Part shown: one piece after another, positions 1 to 8,968 of the stretch
How the letters are laid out: the number at the start of each line of letters is the position of its first letter
Position numbering within the stretch: position 1 is the stretch's first letter
NCBI GenBank assembly: GCA_020721065.1
Contig: DYNM01000025.1
Span: forward strand, 1 to 39,097
Reading direction: 5' to 3'
Length of the DNA: 39,097 nucleotides
Source of the DNA: Thiocystis violascens
GTDB lineage: Bacteria > Pseudomonadota > Gammaproteobacteria > Chromatiales > Chromatiaceae
Made by a program: the position numbers and the translations under genes
The notes under the pieces: generated by a model
Seen by the model: the letters and a program-made list of their open reading frames with translations, nothing else
Told to the model about the DNA's origin: nothing
Databases searched by the model: none

Positions 1-1
1 C

Positions 2-499
2 AACCGGCTCGCCGCCACCAGCACCGCGCCACCACCCGCCGCCGTTCACACTGCGCTGCCGCCAATGACCCGCGCAGCGCCGCAACCCGCCGCTGCACCT
101 GCGCCCAAACCTGCGTCACTGTCCGAGCTGGCGCTGGAACTGTCATTTGATCCGCATCTTGACCCACCGCTGACCGCGCTGGAACCGGTGTTTCCACTGC
201 CAGAACTGGCGCTGCCGCCAGCCAGCAGCTTGACCAACACTGACACCGCCGCGCCGCGTATTCCTACGTTGATTTATGGACGCGCCATTCAACGTCATGC
301 GGGTTTATTGATTGAAGCAGAATTGCGCATTCACGGCAGCGGCGAACCCAATACTGAAATTGACTTATTTGGACAGCGTTATTTCATTGGCGCAGGTGGA
401 CGTTTTCAATTGTTGATTCAAGTTGATGATCCCGCACTATTAACGCAAGCCTTATTACAACATCCCCCGCCAGAACTCAGCAGATTGCGTCCAGAATAA
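2..499 (+). CDS. Hypothetical protein, possibly DUF4912-like, N-terminus outside window
   Basis: The frame is open from the first bases of the window, so the beginning of this gene is missing; an internal ATG at 65 is probably not the start. The visible N-terminal part is a low-complexity linker rich in Pro and Ala. The last 70 or so residues look like a compact beta-rich domain, running from LIYGRAIQRHAG through EIDLFGQRYFIGAGGRF to HPPPELSRLRPE. That pattern recalls the C-terminal part of DUF4912-type proteins, but this is recollection and is not secure. The gene ends 76 bases before glgA on the same strand, so the two may be co-transcribed and the protein may have a role in glycogen metabolism. 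No catalytic residues are recognised. Confidence 0.6.
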   Translation, partial: NRLAATSTAPPPAAVHTALPPMTRAAPQPAAAPAPKPASLSELALELSFDPHLDPPLTALEPVFPLPELALPPASSLTNTDTAAPRIPTLIYGRAIQRHAGLLIEAELRIHGSGEPNTEIDLFGQRYFIGAGGRFQLLIQVDDPALLTQALLQHPPPELSRLRPE

Positions 500-575
500 C
501 CGCGCAATTATCGGGTTAAATAAAATCGCAGTTGCGGTTATCATTACGCATCATCTGTTTTAGGATAGTCACACA

Positions 576-2048
576 ATGCACATCATCTTGGTGAGCGCCG
601 AATGCGCACCGGTTGCTAAAGCGGGCGGACTTGGTGATTTTGTACAGGGACTGGCGCGAGAATTAAGCAACTGTGGCGAAACCGTCGAGATTATGCTGCC
701 GTATTATGACGTTTTGCGCACAACCGAATTGCACGATCTACACGAAATCTGCGCCGACTTGCGCGTCCCTTTTAATCAACATCATTTCACTTGTCGCGTC
801 TTCAATGCCACCTTAACTGGCGTCAATTGTGTATTGTTTGATCCGCAATCACCGCAAGGCTTTTTTCAACGTGGGCGCATTTACGGCGAAACCGATGATG
901 CCGTCCGTTTTGCTTTTTTTGCCAGGGCAGTGTTGGAATTCATTTTACATTCTGAACGCCAGCCAGATATTTTACATTGCAATGATTGGCATACCGGCTT
1001 AATTCCGGTGCTGTTATATGAAATTTATCAAGCCTTGGGAATGAACCGCACTCGTGTCTGTTATAGCTTGCACAATCTTGGTTATCAAGGACAAGTGAAT
1101 GCAGAGCTTTTGCAGCAAGTGGGTTTAGAACCGCGCCGCTTATTACAAGCAGATCGACTGCGTGATCCGCACGACGAACGACAAGCTAATTTATTGCAGG
1201 GCGGCATTGTGTATTCTAATTTTGTGAATACGGTATCACCGCGTTATGCTTGGGAAATTCAACACACTGAGCAAGGAATGGGATTGCAGCCGCTATTCAA
1301 AACTCATGCGCATAAATTCGGCGGCATCTTAAATGGTATTGATGATGAAATTTGGAATCCAGACTGCGATCCGCTGGTGCCACAGCCGTTTAATATCAAT
1401 ACGTTACCACATAAAGCATTCAGTCGGCAGGCGCTGCGCACGCAGTTAGGATTACAAACAGACCGTAAACCCATTATTGCAATTGTGAGCCGTCTTGATC
1501 ACCAAAAAGGCGTGGCGTTAATGGCGCATGGTATTCGCACGGCTTTGGCAAATAATAGTCAAGTGGTGTTGCTTGGCACTGCGCTTGATCCGGCAATTGC
1601 GGCGCAGTTTGCGCAATTAAAACAGGAAACACGCACTAATCCCGACTGTCATTTAGAATTAGGTTATAACGAGCAGTTAGCGCATTTGATTTATGCGGGC
1701 GCGGATATGATTTTAATTCCAAGCCTGTATGAACCGTGCGGTTTAACCCAAATGATTGCGATGAAATACGGTGTGGTGCCGGTGGTGCGGCGCGTGGGCG
1801 GCTTGGCAGATACGGTGTTTGATGCCAATTATTCTGAGCAGCCTTTTGAATTGCGCAATGGTTATGTATTTGATGAACTCAGCGCCGCCGGTTTGGACAG
1901 TGCGTTATTACGCGCCATTGGTTTATGGCACGCTTATCCAGAGTATTTTCGCCAGTTGCGCGTCAATGGAATGGCGTATGATTTCTCTTGGCGGCAACCG
2001 GCGCAGCAGTATTTAGACATCTATCGGCAATTGGCGACGACAGTTTGA
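576..2048 (+). CDS. glgA: Glycogen synthase (ADP-glucose type)
   Basis: This enzyme transfers glucose from ADP-glucose to the non-reducing end of an alpha-1,4-glucan. The 490-residue length is normal for bacterial GlgA (GT5 family). The N-terminus has the ADP-glucose-binding KAGGLGD motif (residues 16-22) after MHIILVSAECAPVA. The acceptor side has HCNDWHTGL, and the C-terminal Rossmann domain has IVSRLDHQKG and PSLYEPCGLTQM, the region of the conserved glutamates. The ATG follows AGGA with about 11 bases between. The 3' end overlaps the convergent PilZ gene by 28 bases, with no terminator between them. malQ lies about 4.4 kb downstream, so the region has a glycogen-turnover theme, although no glgB, glgC or glgP is visible. 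Confidence 0.96.
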   Translation: MHIILVSAECAPVAKAGGLGDFVQGLARELSNCGETVEIMLPYYDVLRTTELHDLHEICADLRVPFNQHHFTCRVFNATLTGVNCVLFDPQSPQGFFQRGRIYGETDDAVRFAFFARAVLEFILHSERQPDILHCNDWHTGLIPVLLYEIYQALGMNRTRVCYSLHNLGYQGQVNAELLQQVGLEPRRLLQADRLRDPHDERQANLLQGGIVYSNFVNTVSPRYAWEIQHTEQGMGLQPLFKTHAHKFGGILNGIDDEIWNPDCDPLVPQPFNINTLPHKAFSRQALRTQLGLQTDRKPIIAIVSRLDHQKGVALMAHGIRTALANNSQVVLLGTALDPAIAAQFAQLKQETRTNPDCHLELGYNEQLAHLIYAGADMILIPSLYEPCGLTQMIAMKYGVVPVVRRVGGLADTVFDANYSEQPFELRNGYVFDELSAAGLDSALLRAIGLWHAYPEYFRQLRVNGMAYDFSWRQPAQQYLDIYRQLATTV

Positions 2049-2416
2049 GGTTCAACGCAATAGATGTTATCCATTTCTAGTAAAGCGCGAATGCTGTGGC
2101 GTGCGCTATCACCGACATCAGAAAACTCAATCCCTAAATTCCATTGGTTGTTGGTTGCGGGTGAAATCCAACTCACTGCGCCCATCACTTGAATACCTTG
2201 TTGACAGTCTGGAACGTGCATTTCAATTAACACAGTTGTTTGTAAGGGCAGGGCGCGTTTACTTTGCACTTGTAGCCCGGTTTCGCTCAAATCTTGCCCT
2301 AACACTTGTTCAATTCCTAAAACTGGAATTTTTGGAATCAATGGTAATAATTGCACCTGCCCTTCCCATAATTTACGCGCCGCATGTCGCCGTTCATCAG
2401 GTGGCTGTTTGGGCAT
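2021..2416 (-). CDS. PilZ domain protein, predicted c-di-GMP receptor
   Basis: This is a 131-residue single-domain PilZ protein. Both halves of the c-di-GMP-binding signature are present: the arginine motif in ERRHAARKLW (RRxxxR) near residue 8 and the DLSETGLQ motif (D/NxSxxG) near residue 44. A beta-barrel pattern follows, ending in WNLGIEFSDV. The start is well supported by GAGGA seven bases before the ATG. It has no enzymatic partner domain, so it probably acts by binding another protein. The last 28 bases run into the 3' end of glgA on the other strand. It diverges from folP, and the GGDEF-EAL protein just beyond folP could control the same second messenger; that link is inference. Confidence 0.9.
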   Translation of the reverse strand: MPKQPPDERRHAARKLWEGQVQLLPLIPKIPVLGIEQVLGQDLSETGLQVQSKRALPLQTTVLIEMHVPDCQQGIQVMGAVSWISPATNNQWNLGIEFSDVGDSARHSIRALLEMDNIYCVEPQTVVANCR

Positions 2417-2488
2417 CAGTTGTTCCTCTGGTGGTGTTATTTATATGGATATCGTGGCATCAATTCACTGTTAAAACAGGTATGTATT

Positions 2489-3361
2489 ATGATTCATAGT
2501 GCGCCCCGTCATTCTGACCCGCCGAGTATTATGGGTATTCTTAATTGCACGCCCGACAGCTTTTCTGATGGTGGGCGTTATCTTGCGCATGAGGCGGCGG
2601 TGGCGCACGGGTTGGCGATGTGTGGGCAAGGGGCGGATGTGATTGACGTTGGTGGTGAATCAACTCGCCCCGGTGCAGAGCCAGTGCCAGCCGCTGTGCA
2701 GGAGCAGCGGGTGGTGCCGGTGCTGCGGCAGTTGCGGGAACGGATTCCAGCGCGGGTGGCGTTGAGCATTGACACGACCTCGGCGCAGGTGGCGGCGGCG
2801 GCGTTGGCGGCGGGAGCAAATTGGATCAATGACACCTCCGCCGGGAGTGATGATCCAGAGATGTTGCCGCTGGCTGCCGCGCATGGCGTGCCCATCGTGT
2901 TGATGCACCGCCAAGGTCAGCCGCGTGATATGCAGATACATCCACAATACGACAACGTGGTTTCTGAGGTCTGTGTACATTTGACTGCTCGCGTGACCGC
3001 AGCACTGGTCGCTGGCGTTGATCCGCGCCAGATTGTGCTCGATCCGGGGCTGGGATTTGGCAAACGTTTTGAGCATAACTGGGCATTGTTGGCGGGACTC
3101 TCAGAACTGGTGGCACTGGGATTTCCGGTCGTACTCGGTGCGAGTCGCAAACGATTTTTGGCGGCGCTGGGTGACGATGCCGCGCCAGCCACTTTGCTAT
3201 CTGCCACTTGCGCGACTACCGCGCTGGGCGTTGCCGCCGGCGTTACCGTGCTGCGCGTTCACGACGTCGCAGCTAATCGCCACGCCGCCGCCGTCGCGTG
3301 GGCAGTGCGCCAAAGCCAGATAACAACCGCTAAACCGGAATTGCCACCACGCCAGCGGTGA
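2489..3361 (+). CDS. folP: Dihydropteroate synthase
   Basis: The enzyme condenses p-aminobenzoate with the hydroxymethyl-dihydropterin diphosphate in folate synthesis and is the sulfonamide target. All the expected motifs are present: MGILNCTPDSFSDGGRY at the N-terminus, VIDVGGESTRPGA, SIDTTSAQVA, NDTSAGSDDPEM, VLDPGLGFGKRFEHN and LGASRKRF. The ATG at 2489 gives 290 residues, typical of the family. The frame stays open back to 2384, but that would overlap the divergent PilZ gene, so it is not used. The 3' end overlaps the convergent GGDEF-EAL gene by 32 bases. The gene is GC-richer than glgA. Confidence 0.95.
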   Translation: MIHSAPRHSDPPSIMGILNCTPDSFSDGGRYLAHEAAVAHGLAMCGQGADVIDVGGESTRPGAEPVPAAVQEQRVVPVLRQLRERIPARVALSIDTTSAQVAAAALAAGANWINDTSAGSDDPEMLPLAAAHGVPIVLMHRQGQPRDMQIHPQYDNVVSEVCVHLTARVTAALVAGVDPRQIVLDPGLGFGKRFEHNWALLAGLSELVALGFPVVLGASRKRFLAALGDDAAPATLLSATCATTALGVAAGVTVLRVHDVAANRHAAAVAWAVRQSQITTAKPELPPRQR

Positions 3362-5966
3362 GTAACGGCGTGACCTCGGCTGCGGGTAGCGGATGAGAAA
3401 AGAGATAACCTTGTGCTACAAAACAGCGGTGATTGATTAAAAACTGGCGCTGCGCTTGAGTTTCTACGCCTTCCGCGATGATGTGCAGCCCCAAATTCGC
3501 TCCCAAGCCGATGATGGCTTTGACGATGGTCACGCTCTGCGTCGGCACCGCTCCCGGCGCAATATCCGCCGCCGTAATATCAGCCAAAAATGAGCGATCA
3601 ATTTTGAGCGCCTGCATCGGCAAACGGTTGAGATAACTCAGCGAGGCGTAGCCAGTGCCAAAATCATCCAATGACAGTGCAAACCCCAATTCGCGCAGCC
3701 GTGACAAAATCTGCACCGCTTGCTCAATTGAGTGCATCGCCGCACTTTCAGTAACCTCAAACTCCAAATCAGCACTGCTCACTGCGTATTCCGCAATCAC
3801 CTGTTGAATGTGAGTAATTAAATACTCCTGATACAGTTCATTAGCGGACAAATTCACCGCCACCGGCACCAGTGGCACTCCATCCTGCCGCCAGCACCGA
3901 ATTTGTTGACATGCCAGTCGCAACACAATCGGTCCGACCTGTGCCACCAAGCCGGTCGCTTCCGCCATCGGAATAAAGCGCCCCGGCGGCACCAATCCCC
4001 ACTCAGGATGATTCCAGCGCACCAACGCTTCCAAACTCAACACCGCGCCGGTCGCCATATCGACGCGAGGTTGATAATGCAATACCAACTCATCGCGCTC
4101 GAACGCCAGCCGCAGCGCCTGCTCCAACTGAAACTGCTCCAACAACTGTTGATTCAACGTCGCGGTATAAAAACGATAGGTGTGTCGCCCATCTGCTTTG
4201 GCGATGTGCAACGCAGCGTCGGCATGACTAATCAACGCGTCGGTCGTACTGGCATCTTCGGGATACAGCGCAATGCCGGTGCTGGCAGTGATATGAGCGC
4301 GATCAGAACCAAACGCGATAGGTTCATCCAACGCAATTTGAATCCGTTCAGCGAGACTGGCAGCATCGCGCACCTGCCGCAATTGCGTGATTAACAACAA
4401 AAAATTATCACCACCGAGACGGGCAAGCACGTCCTCTTCTCGCAACAACGTCCGCAGGCGTTGGGCGACGGCTTGCAACAACCGATCCCCAGCAGCGTGC
4501 CCCAGCGAGTCATTGATAAATTTCAGATTATCCAAATCAACCGACAACACCGCCAAGTGAGACGCGCTGTGTGCCGCCTCCAGCAAGGCGTGCTCAATCC
4601 GTTCGCGCATCAAAATGCGATTAGGCAATCCGGTGAGCGGATCGTAACGTGTGACGTAGCTTAATTGCGCCGATAACGCTCGCTTCTCGCTGACATCTTC
4701 CGCCATCTTGACGAAATGGGAGACTTGCCCATTTTCGTTGCGCAACGGCGTGATGAGCGCCTGTTCCCAATACGCCTCGCCAGACTTTTTGCGATTTTGA
4801 AACTCACCACGCCACGGCTGTCCCGCCGCCAACAGTTGCCACATGGTTTCTTCAACCGCATCTGCGGCGCTATTGAAGCGCAACAATTCTACTGGCTGAC
4901 CAAACACCTCTTTGCGCGTATAACCGGTCGCATCACAAAAGCGTTGATTGACATATTCAATCGTGCCCTGCAAATCAGTAATCACCACAATGCTGGGGCT
5001 TTGTTCAATCACCAACGCCAATCGTTGAATTTCAGTCAATTGCTGTTTATTCGCAGTGATGTCGATCAAACCGCCATAAATACGGCGGCGTGAATTCTGT
5101 CCAAGTTCTAAAACACATTCATTTGTCACTCGCACCCAACGCACTGAATCATCACGGTGGCGCAACCGTAACTCACAACTGCTACTTTGTCCGGGTTGAA
5201 TTTGCGCAACGTGTGTTTGGAAAACATCAATATCATCGGCAATCACCAGAAAACGCCAACATCCTTGCGCGATCACTTCGCTAATTGAATAGCCAGTGAG
5301 TGCTTCAATAGAGCCTGTCATCCAATCGACTTGTAAAACGCCCGTACCGGAGTCAACGCAAGAATACGCAACATCAGTCATAATTGACGTCAGTTGGCGA
5401 TAACGTTCTTCACGCGCAATGCGTTCTGTTTGATCAACAACTGTGCAGACAAATTCTGCGTTTTCGTTGATCGTACCAGGCAAGCGAATGAGTGTTAAAT
5501 CAGCAACTAAGGCCGTATTATTTAAACCATGTAGTGAAATTTCTAAACATTTAGCTTTGCCAAAACTACGCGCTTGTTCAAACGCATTTTCTAATACCGA
5601 TACATGATGAGGATTAGCAAGATGACTGAACAATTGGCGATTGAGTGCCAACAAACTGGTGGCGGCGGTATTGGCTTCTTTGACACGCCCTTGCCACGAC
5701 ACCAATAATGCTGGCAAGGGTAAATTTTCATATAAACGTATAAAGCGTGTGAGCGCCAGTTCATTGGCTTCTTGGCTATCACGCAAGGCGTCTTGTTGAA
5801 TGAGTAGCTCGGCGTGATAAATATGCAGCTCTTCTAACAGCATATCCAAACTAAATTCACCGCGTTTGAATTCAGCCAATACGCTATCAAAAGAGTGATC
5901 ATGCAAAATACGCCGCGCTTGTTCCCGCAAGCGCGTTGTTTCAATCAAGGTCTTGCTAATTTTCAT
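3330..5966 (-). CDS. PAS-PAS-PAS-GGDEF-EAL c-di-GMP signalling protein, cyclase motif degenerate
   Basis: This is a protein of about 878 residues with no membrane segment seen. An N-terminal helical region (EELHIYHAELLIQQDALRDS) leads into about three PAS domains spanning roughly residues 75-430. A GGDEF domain follows (about 435-600) and then an EAL domain (about 605-870). The GGDEF signature reads RLGGDNF, so the conserved Glu of GGDEF is Asn. The inhibitory I-site RxxD (REED) is intact five residues upstream. The EAL domain keeps LEALVRW, TESAAM, LDDFGTGYASL, LKIDRSF and AEGVET, so phosphodiesterase activity is likely while cyclase activity is doubtful. The start at 5966 is ATG; a TTG at 5981 is the alternative. 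It overlaps folP by 32 bases. Confidence 0.92.
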   Translation of the reverse strand: MKISKTLIETTRLREQARRILHDHSFDSVLAEFKRGEFSLDMLLEELHIYHAELLIQQDALRDSQEANELALTRFIRLYENLPLPALLVSWQGRVKEANTAATSLLALNRQLFSHLANPHHVSVLENAFEQARSFGKAKCLEISLHGLNNTALVADLTLIRLPGTINENAEFVCTVVDQTERIAREERYRQLTSIMTDVAYSCVDSGTGVLQVDWMTGSIEALTGYSISEVIAQGCWRFLVIADDIDVFQTHVAQIQPGQSSSCELRLRHRDDSVRWVRVTNECVLELGQNSRRRIYGGLIDITANKQQLTEIQRLALVIEQSPSIVVITDLQGTIEYVNQRFCDATGYTRKEVFGQPVELLRFNSAADAVEETMWQLLAAGQPWRGEFQNRKKSGEAYWEQALITPLRNENGQVSHFVKMAEDVSEKRALSAQLSYVTRYDPLTGLPNRILMRERIEHALLEAAHSASHLAVLSVDLDNLKFINDSLGHAAGDRLLQAVAQRLRTLLREEDVLARLGGDNFLLLITQLRQVRDAASLAERIQIALDEPIAFGSDRAHITASTGIALYPEDASTTDALISHADAALHIAKADGRHTYRFYTATLNQQLLEQFQLEQALRLAFERDELVLHYQPRVDMATGAVLSLEALVRWNHPEWGLVPPGRFIPMAEATGLVAQVGPIVLRLACQQIRCWRQDGVPLVPVAVNLSANELYQEYLITHIQQVIAEYAVSSADLEFEVTESAAMHSIEQAVQILSRLRELGFALSLDDFGTGYASLSYLNRLPMQALKIDRSFLADITAADIAPGAVPTQSVTIVKAIIGLGANLGLHIIAEGVETQAQRQFLINHRCFVAQGYLFSHPLPAAEVTPLLTAGVVAIPV

Positions 5967-6471
5967 CAGCGTTGTAACCAACTATTAAAAATGAAACACC
6001 AACTGTGTGTGCGTTTTGCCGTTATTTGACACAGGTTCATGCTATTTTTTGCATCATAATCAAGCGTTAATTAATTGAGACGGTGCCGTCAACAACGTTC
6101 AACAAACGGCAACCAAGTTGAGCGATTGTTTCACAGATATGCCGATTCTTCGAGACTCACGCCAGCGCCATTCTGCGGCGTTTGACTGTCATGTGTTACG
6201 CTTTGACCAAGAAAGTGAAGGGCTCAAACCGTCGGGCGAAAACCAAGCTCAAGAGTGTAAAACTTCATTTTCGTATCGAAAGACATGGTCTGGACACGTT
6301 ACAGCCTGACCTTAAATGCACACCAGAGCAAAGTAAGACCAAAGTTTCATCATGGCTTTTGCGTTGACGGTGTGAATATATCAAAGCGAGATTTGTACGC
6401 TTTTGTATAGATTTTGTTAGATATTTAGTAGCGGTAGACTGATCTGGTTGAACTTACGGAGACATCCTCTC
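5967..6471. other. Long stretch without a convincing gene
   Basis: About 500 bases separate the GGDEF-EAL gene from malQ, which diverge from here. Short open frames exist (for example 6118-6309) but they have no recognisable product, no good ribosome site and unlikely composition. An imperfect inverted repeat, GGTGCCGT with ACGGCAACC, spans about 6082-6114 around a 16-17 base loop. The part just before malQ is AT-rich (about 6370-6440) and should contain its promoter, but no clear paired -35 and -10 boxes are seen. Confidence 0.5.
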
Positions 6472-7989
6472 ATGCACCGCACCAGCGGCATTTTGCTCCA
6501 CCCTACGTCGTTACCCAGCCCTTTTGGGATCGGTGATCTTGGGCCGTGCGCCCGCCATTTCGTCGATTTCCTTGCCGAAGCCGGTCAAGGGTTGTGGCAA
6601 ATGTTGCCACTGGGACCAACTGGTTATCAGGATTCGCCTTATCAATGCACTTCTGCCTTTGCTGGCAATCCGCTGCTCATCAGTCCCCAAGACTTGGTGC
6701 AAGCCGGTTGGCTGACGGCGGCGGCAGTGGAAGCGCGTCCTGAATTTCCTGACGCGCAGGTTGATTTTGGGGCAGTCAGTGCGTGGAAACACGCGCTTTT
6801 GCAGACAGCATGGGATGGTTTTAATGCTGGTGCCAGTGCTGCTGATCGTCTGGCTTTTACCTCATTTTGTGCCGCAGAAGCGGGTTGGTTGGAAGATTTT
6901 GTGCGGTATTGCGCCCTCAAACTCCATCACAAACAATTGCCATGGACAGACTGGGAACCCGCATTGGCGCAACGCGAGCCAGAAGCACTCGCGCACTGGA
7001 GTGCCGCGCACAGTGAGGCACTGGAACTGCACCGCTTCGCCCAATTTGTCTTTTTCCAACAGTGGCAAGCCCTCCGCACCTACGCGCATCAGCGCGGCGT
7101 CCATTTGATCGGCGACATCCCCATTTTTGTCGCCCACGATTCGAGCGAAGTCTGGACACATCCCGACTGGTTTGCGCTCGATGCCAGCGGACATCCCGCC
7201 GTGATCGCTGGCGTCCCGCCAGATTATTTCAGCACCACCGGACAACGCTGGGGCAATCCGCTGTATCGCTGGGACGTTCTCGCCGCTGACGGGTATCAGT
7301 TTTGGATCAATCGCTTACAACGAATGCTGCAACTGGTTGATCTGGTGCGAATTGATCACTTTCGCGGCTTTGCGGCGTACTGGGAAATTCCAGCAGCAGA
7401 AGAAACCGCCATCAACGGACGCTGGGTAGAAGGACCGGGGCTGGCGCTATTTCAAGCACTTCAAGCCGCACTGGGTACCGATTTGCCGCTCATCGCCGAA
7501 GATTTGGGCGTCATCACCCCCGATGTTGAAATGCTGCGCGACACGCTGCAACTGCCCGGCATGGCCGTATTGCAATTCGGCTTTGAAGGCATTGAAGGTG
7601 ATTTTGGGCGCTCCGCTTTTTTACCCCATCATCATCGCCCCCGCCAAGCGGTGTACACCGGAACCCACGATAACAACAGCTTACAAGGCTGGTGGGCAGA
7701 ACGTGATCCCGCCACCCAACATCAGATTTGTCGCTATCTCAATAGCAGCGGCGAAGACATTCATTGGGACGGTATTCGTGCTGCACTCAGTTCAGTGGCC
7801 GCATTCGCACTCTTTCCATTGCAAGACGTATTAGGTTTAGGTGCTGAATCCTGTATGAACCGCCCCGGCATTGCCAGCGGTAATTGGCAATGGCGCTATT
7901 GTGACCAGCAATTAAATACTACCGTCACCGCCGCCCATTTACGCGAATTAACCCGGCTATACGGACGTTTACCATTTGCTGCCCATTAA
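6472..7989 (+). CDS. malQ: 4-alpha-glucanotransferase (amylomaltase)
   Basis: MalQ (GH77) moves segments of alpha-1,4-glucan between maltodextrins. The N-terminus RTSGILLHPTSLPSPFGIGD is the classical GH77 opening. The catalytic nucleophile lies in RIDHFRGFAAYWE (Asp about 295), the acid/base in LIAEDLGVITPDVE (Glu about 343) and the third acid in GTHDNNS (Asp about 400). The ATG at 6472 follows ACGGAGA by about 11 bases; the frame extends to a TTG at 6448, which is less likely. The product is 505 residues, a normal length. Together with glgA it suggests glycogen storage and remodelling. Confidence 0.96.
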   Translation: MHRTSGILLHPTSLPSPFGIGDLGPCARHFVDFLAEAGQGLWQMLPLGPTGYQDSPYQCTSAFAGNPLLISPQDLVQAGWLTAAAVEARPEFPDAQVDFGAVSAWKHALLQTAWDGFNAGASAADRLAFTSFCAAEAGWLEDFVRYCALKLHHKQLPWTDWEPALAQREPEALAHWSAAHSEALELHRFAQFVFFQQWQALRTYAHQRGVHLIGDIPIFVAHDSSEVWTHPDWFALDASGHPAVIAGVPPDYFSTTGQRWGNPLYRWDVLAADGYQFWINRLQRMLQLVDLVRIDHFRGFAAYWEIPAAEETAINGRWVEGPGLALFQALQAALGTDLPLIAEDLGVITPDVEMLRDTLQLPGMAVLQFGFEGIEGDFGRSAFLPHHHRPRQAVYTGTHDNNSLQGWWAERDPATQHQICRYLNSSGEDIHWDGIRAALSSVAAFALFPLQDVLGLGAESCMNRPGIASGNWQWRYCDQQLNTTVTAAHLRELTRLYGRLPFAAH

Positions 7990-8044
7990 ACATCACTGAT
8001 TCCAGCACCACCTGAATCACCACTTCACCCAGCACCAATTAGCA

Positions 8045-8920
8045 ATGCGCAGCACCCTCATCTTTTTTACCTTCCTTCTATTCTGCTTCATAGTCGCCAC
8101 ACTACTAACCCCTTCATTAGTAGCAACCGGCTGGTTCACTATAGAACCACAGCGAATGATGAGCCGTCTCACGCAACTTCTCATTGTGATTGGCATTTGG
8201 CCATTATTATCCGTATTGGCTCTCACCACACGCGCCGCGCTAGGCTATGACATCACGCGGCGCATGTGGTGGCGCAGTCTCATGTATGGCAGTCTCATTG
8301 GCAGCGCCATGTTAATAGTAATAGTGCTGGCGCTATTAACACTCACCATTCGGATTCCCAACCCACCCCCGACAATTTGGCTCGAATTATTCCCAAAACT
8401 GACACAAGCGTTATTGGGTGGTTTACTCATTGGTCTCATGGAAGAAACCTTTTTTCGTGGCGCACTCTATAGCGCCATTCGCGCCCGAGAAGGAATACAC
8501 GCTGCAATCATTGGCTCGGCGTTACTCTATGCCGCAATACACTTTCTCAAACCCGGCGCATTGCCTGTTGACGCCGTATTGAATAGCAACACCGCATGGT
8601 TTCTATTCACCCACACCTTCACTGATGCGCTCAATTGGCACCAGCTTGACAGTTTCACTACTTTATTATTTTGTGGCATTTTACTTGCTCTTATACGCGA
8701 ACACAGCGGACATATTGGCTGGTGCGTTGGAATTCATGCTGGCTGGGTGCTGGTGATTCAATTAACGCGCTGGCTCACTGATAATAATAGCAATGCCCCA
8801 CTTGCCAACTTAGTTGGGCATTATGATGGCATCATTGGTTGGCTCGCCGCGCTGTGGATTGGATTCATCATCATCATTTATTGGCGGTTCACTCCACACT
8901 TGCGCACCATAACGCAATAA
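8045..8920 (+). CDS. CPBP family intramembrane metalloprotease
   Basis: This is an integral membrane protein of 291 residues with about seven or eight hydrophobic segments. It carries the CPBP (Abi/CAAX protease-like) motifs: EETFFRG near residue 137 (the EExxxR motif), an H in LLYAAIHFLKP, and a third conserved His in GWCVGIHAGW. These residues form the predicted metal site in the membrane. The family includes prenyl-protein endopeptidases and bacteriocin-immunity proteins, so the substrate cannot be named here. No good ribosome site is seen before the ATG. It sits between malQ (55 bases upstream) and argH (48 bases downstream) on the same strand. Confidence 0.88.
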   Translation: MRSTLIFFTFLLFCFIVATLLTPSLVATGWFTIEPQRMMSRLTQLLIVIGIWPLLSVLALTTRAALGYDITRRMWWRSLMYGSLIGSAMLIVIVLALLTLTIRIPNPPPTIWLELFPKLTQALLGGLLIGLMEETFFRGALYSAIRAREGIHAAIIGSALLYAAIHFLKPGALPVDAVLNSNTAWFLFTHTFTDALNWHQLDSFTTLLFCGILLALIREHSGHIGWCVGIHAGWVLVIQLTRWLTDNNSNAPLANLVGHYDGIIGWLAALWIGFIIIIYWRFTPHLRTITQ

Positions 8921-8968
8921 CAGCGACAACTAGCATTCACAATTCATTCAACTTTGCGAGAATTCTCA

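Noticed and set aside
46..246. Ser/Gly-rich minus-strand frame at the window start
   Set aside because: It mirrors the Pro/Ala-rich linker of the gene on the plus strand.
6019..6060. TTGACA followed by CATAAT as a promoter
   Set aside because: The spacing is about 23 bases, too long for a sigma-70 promoter.
6118..6367. Small open frames in the gap before malQ
   Set aside because: No ribosome site, TTG start for the first, and no recognisable product; left as non-coding.
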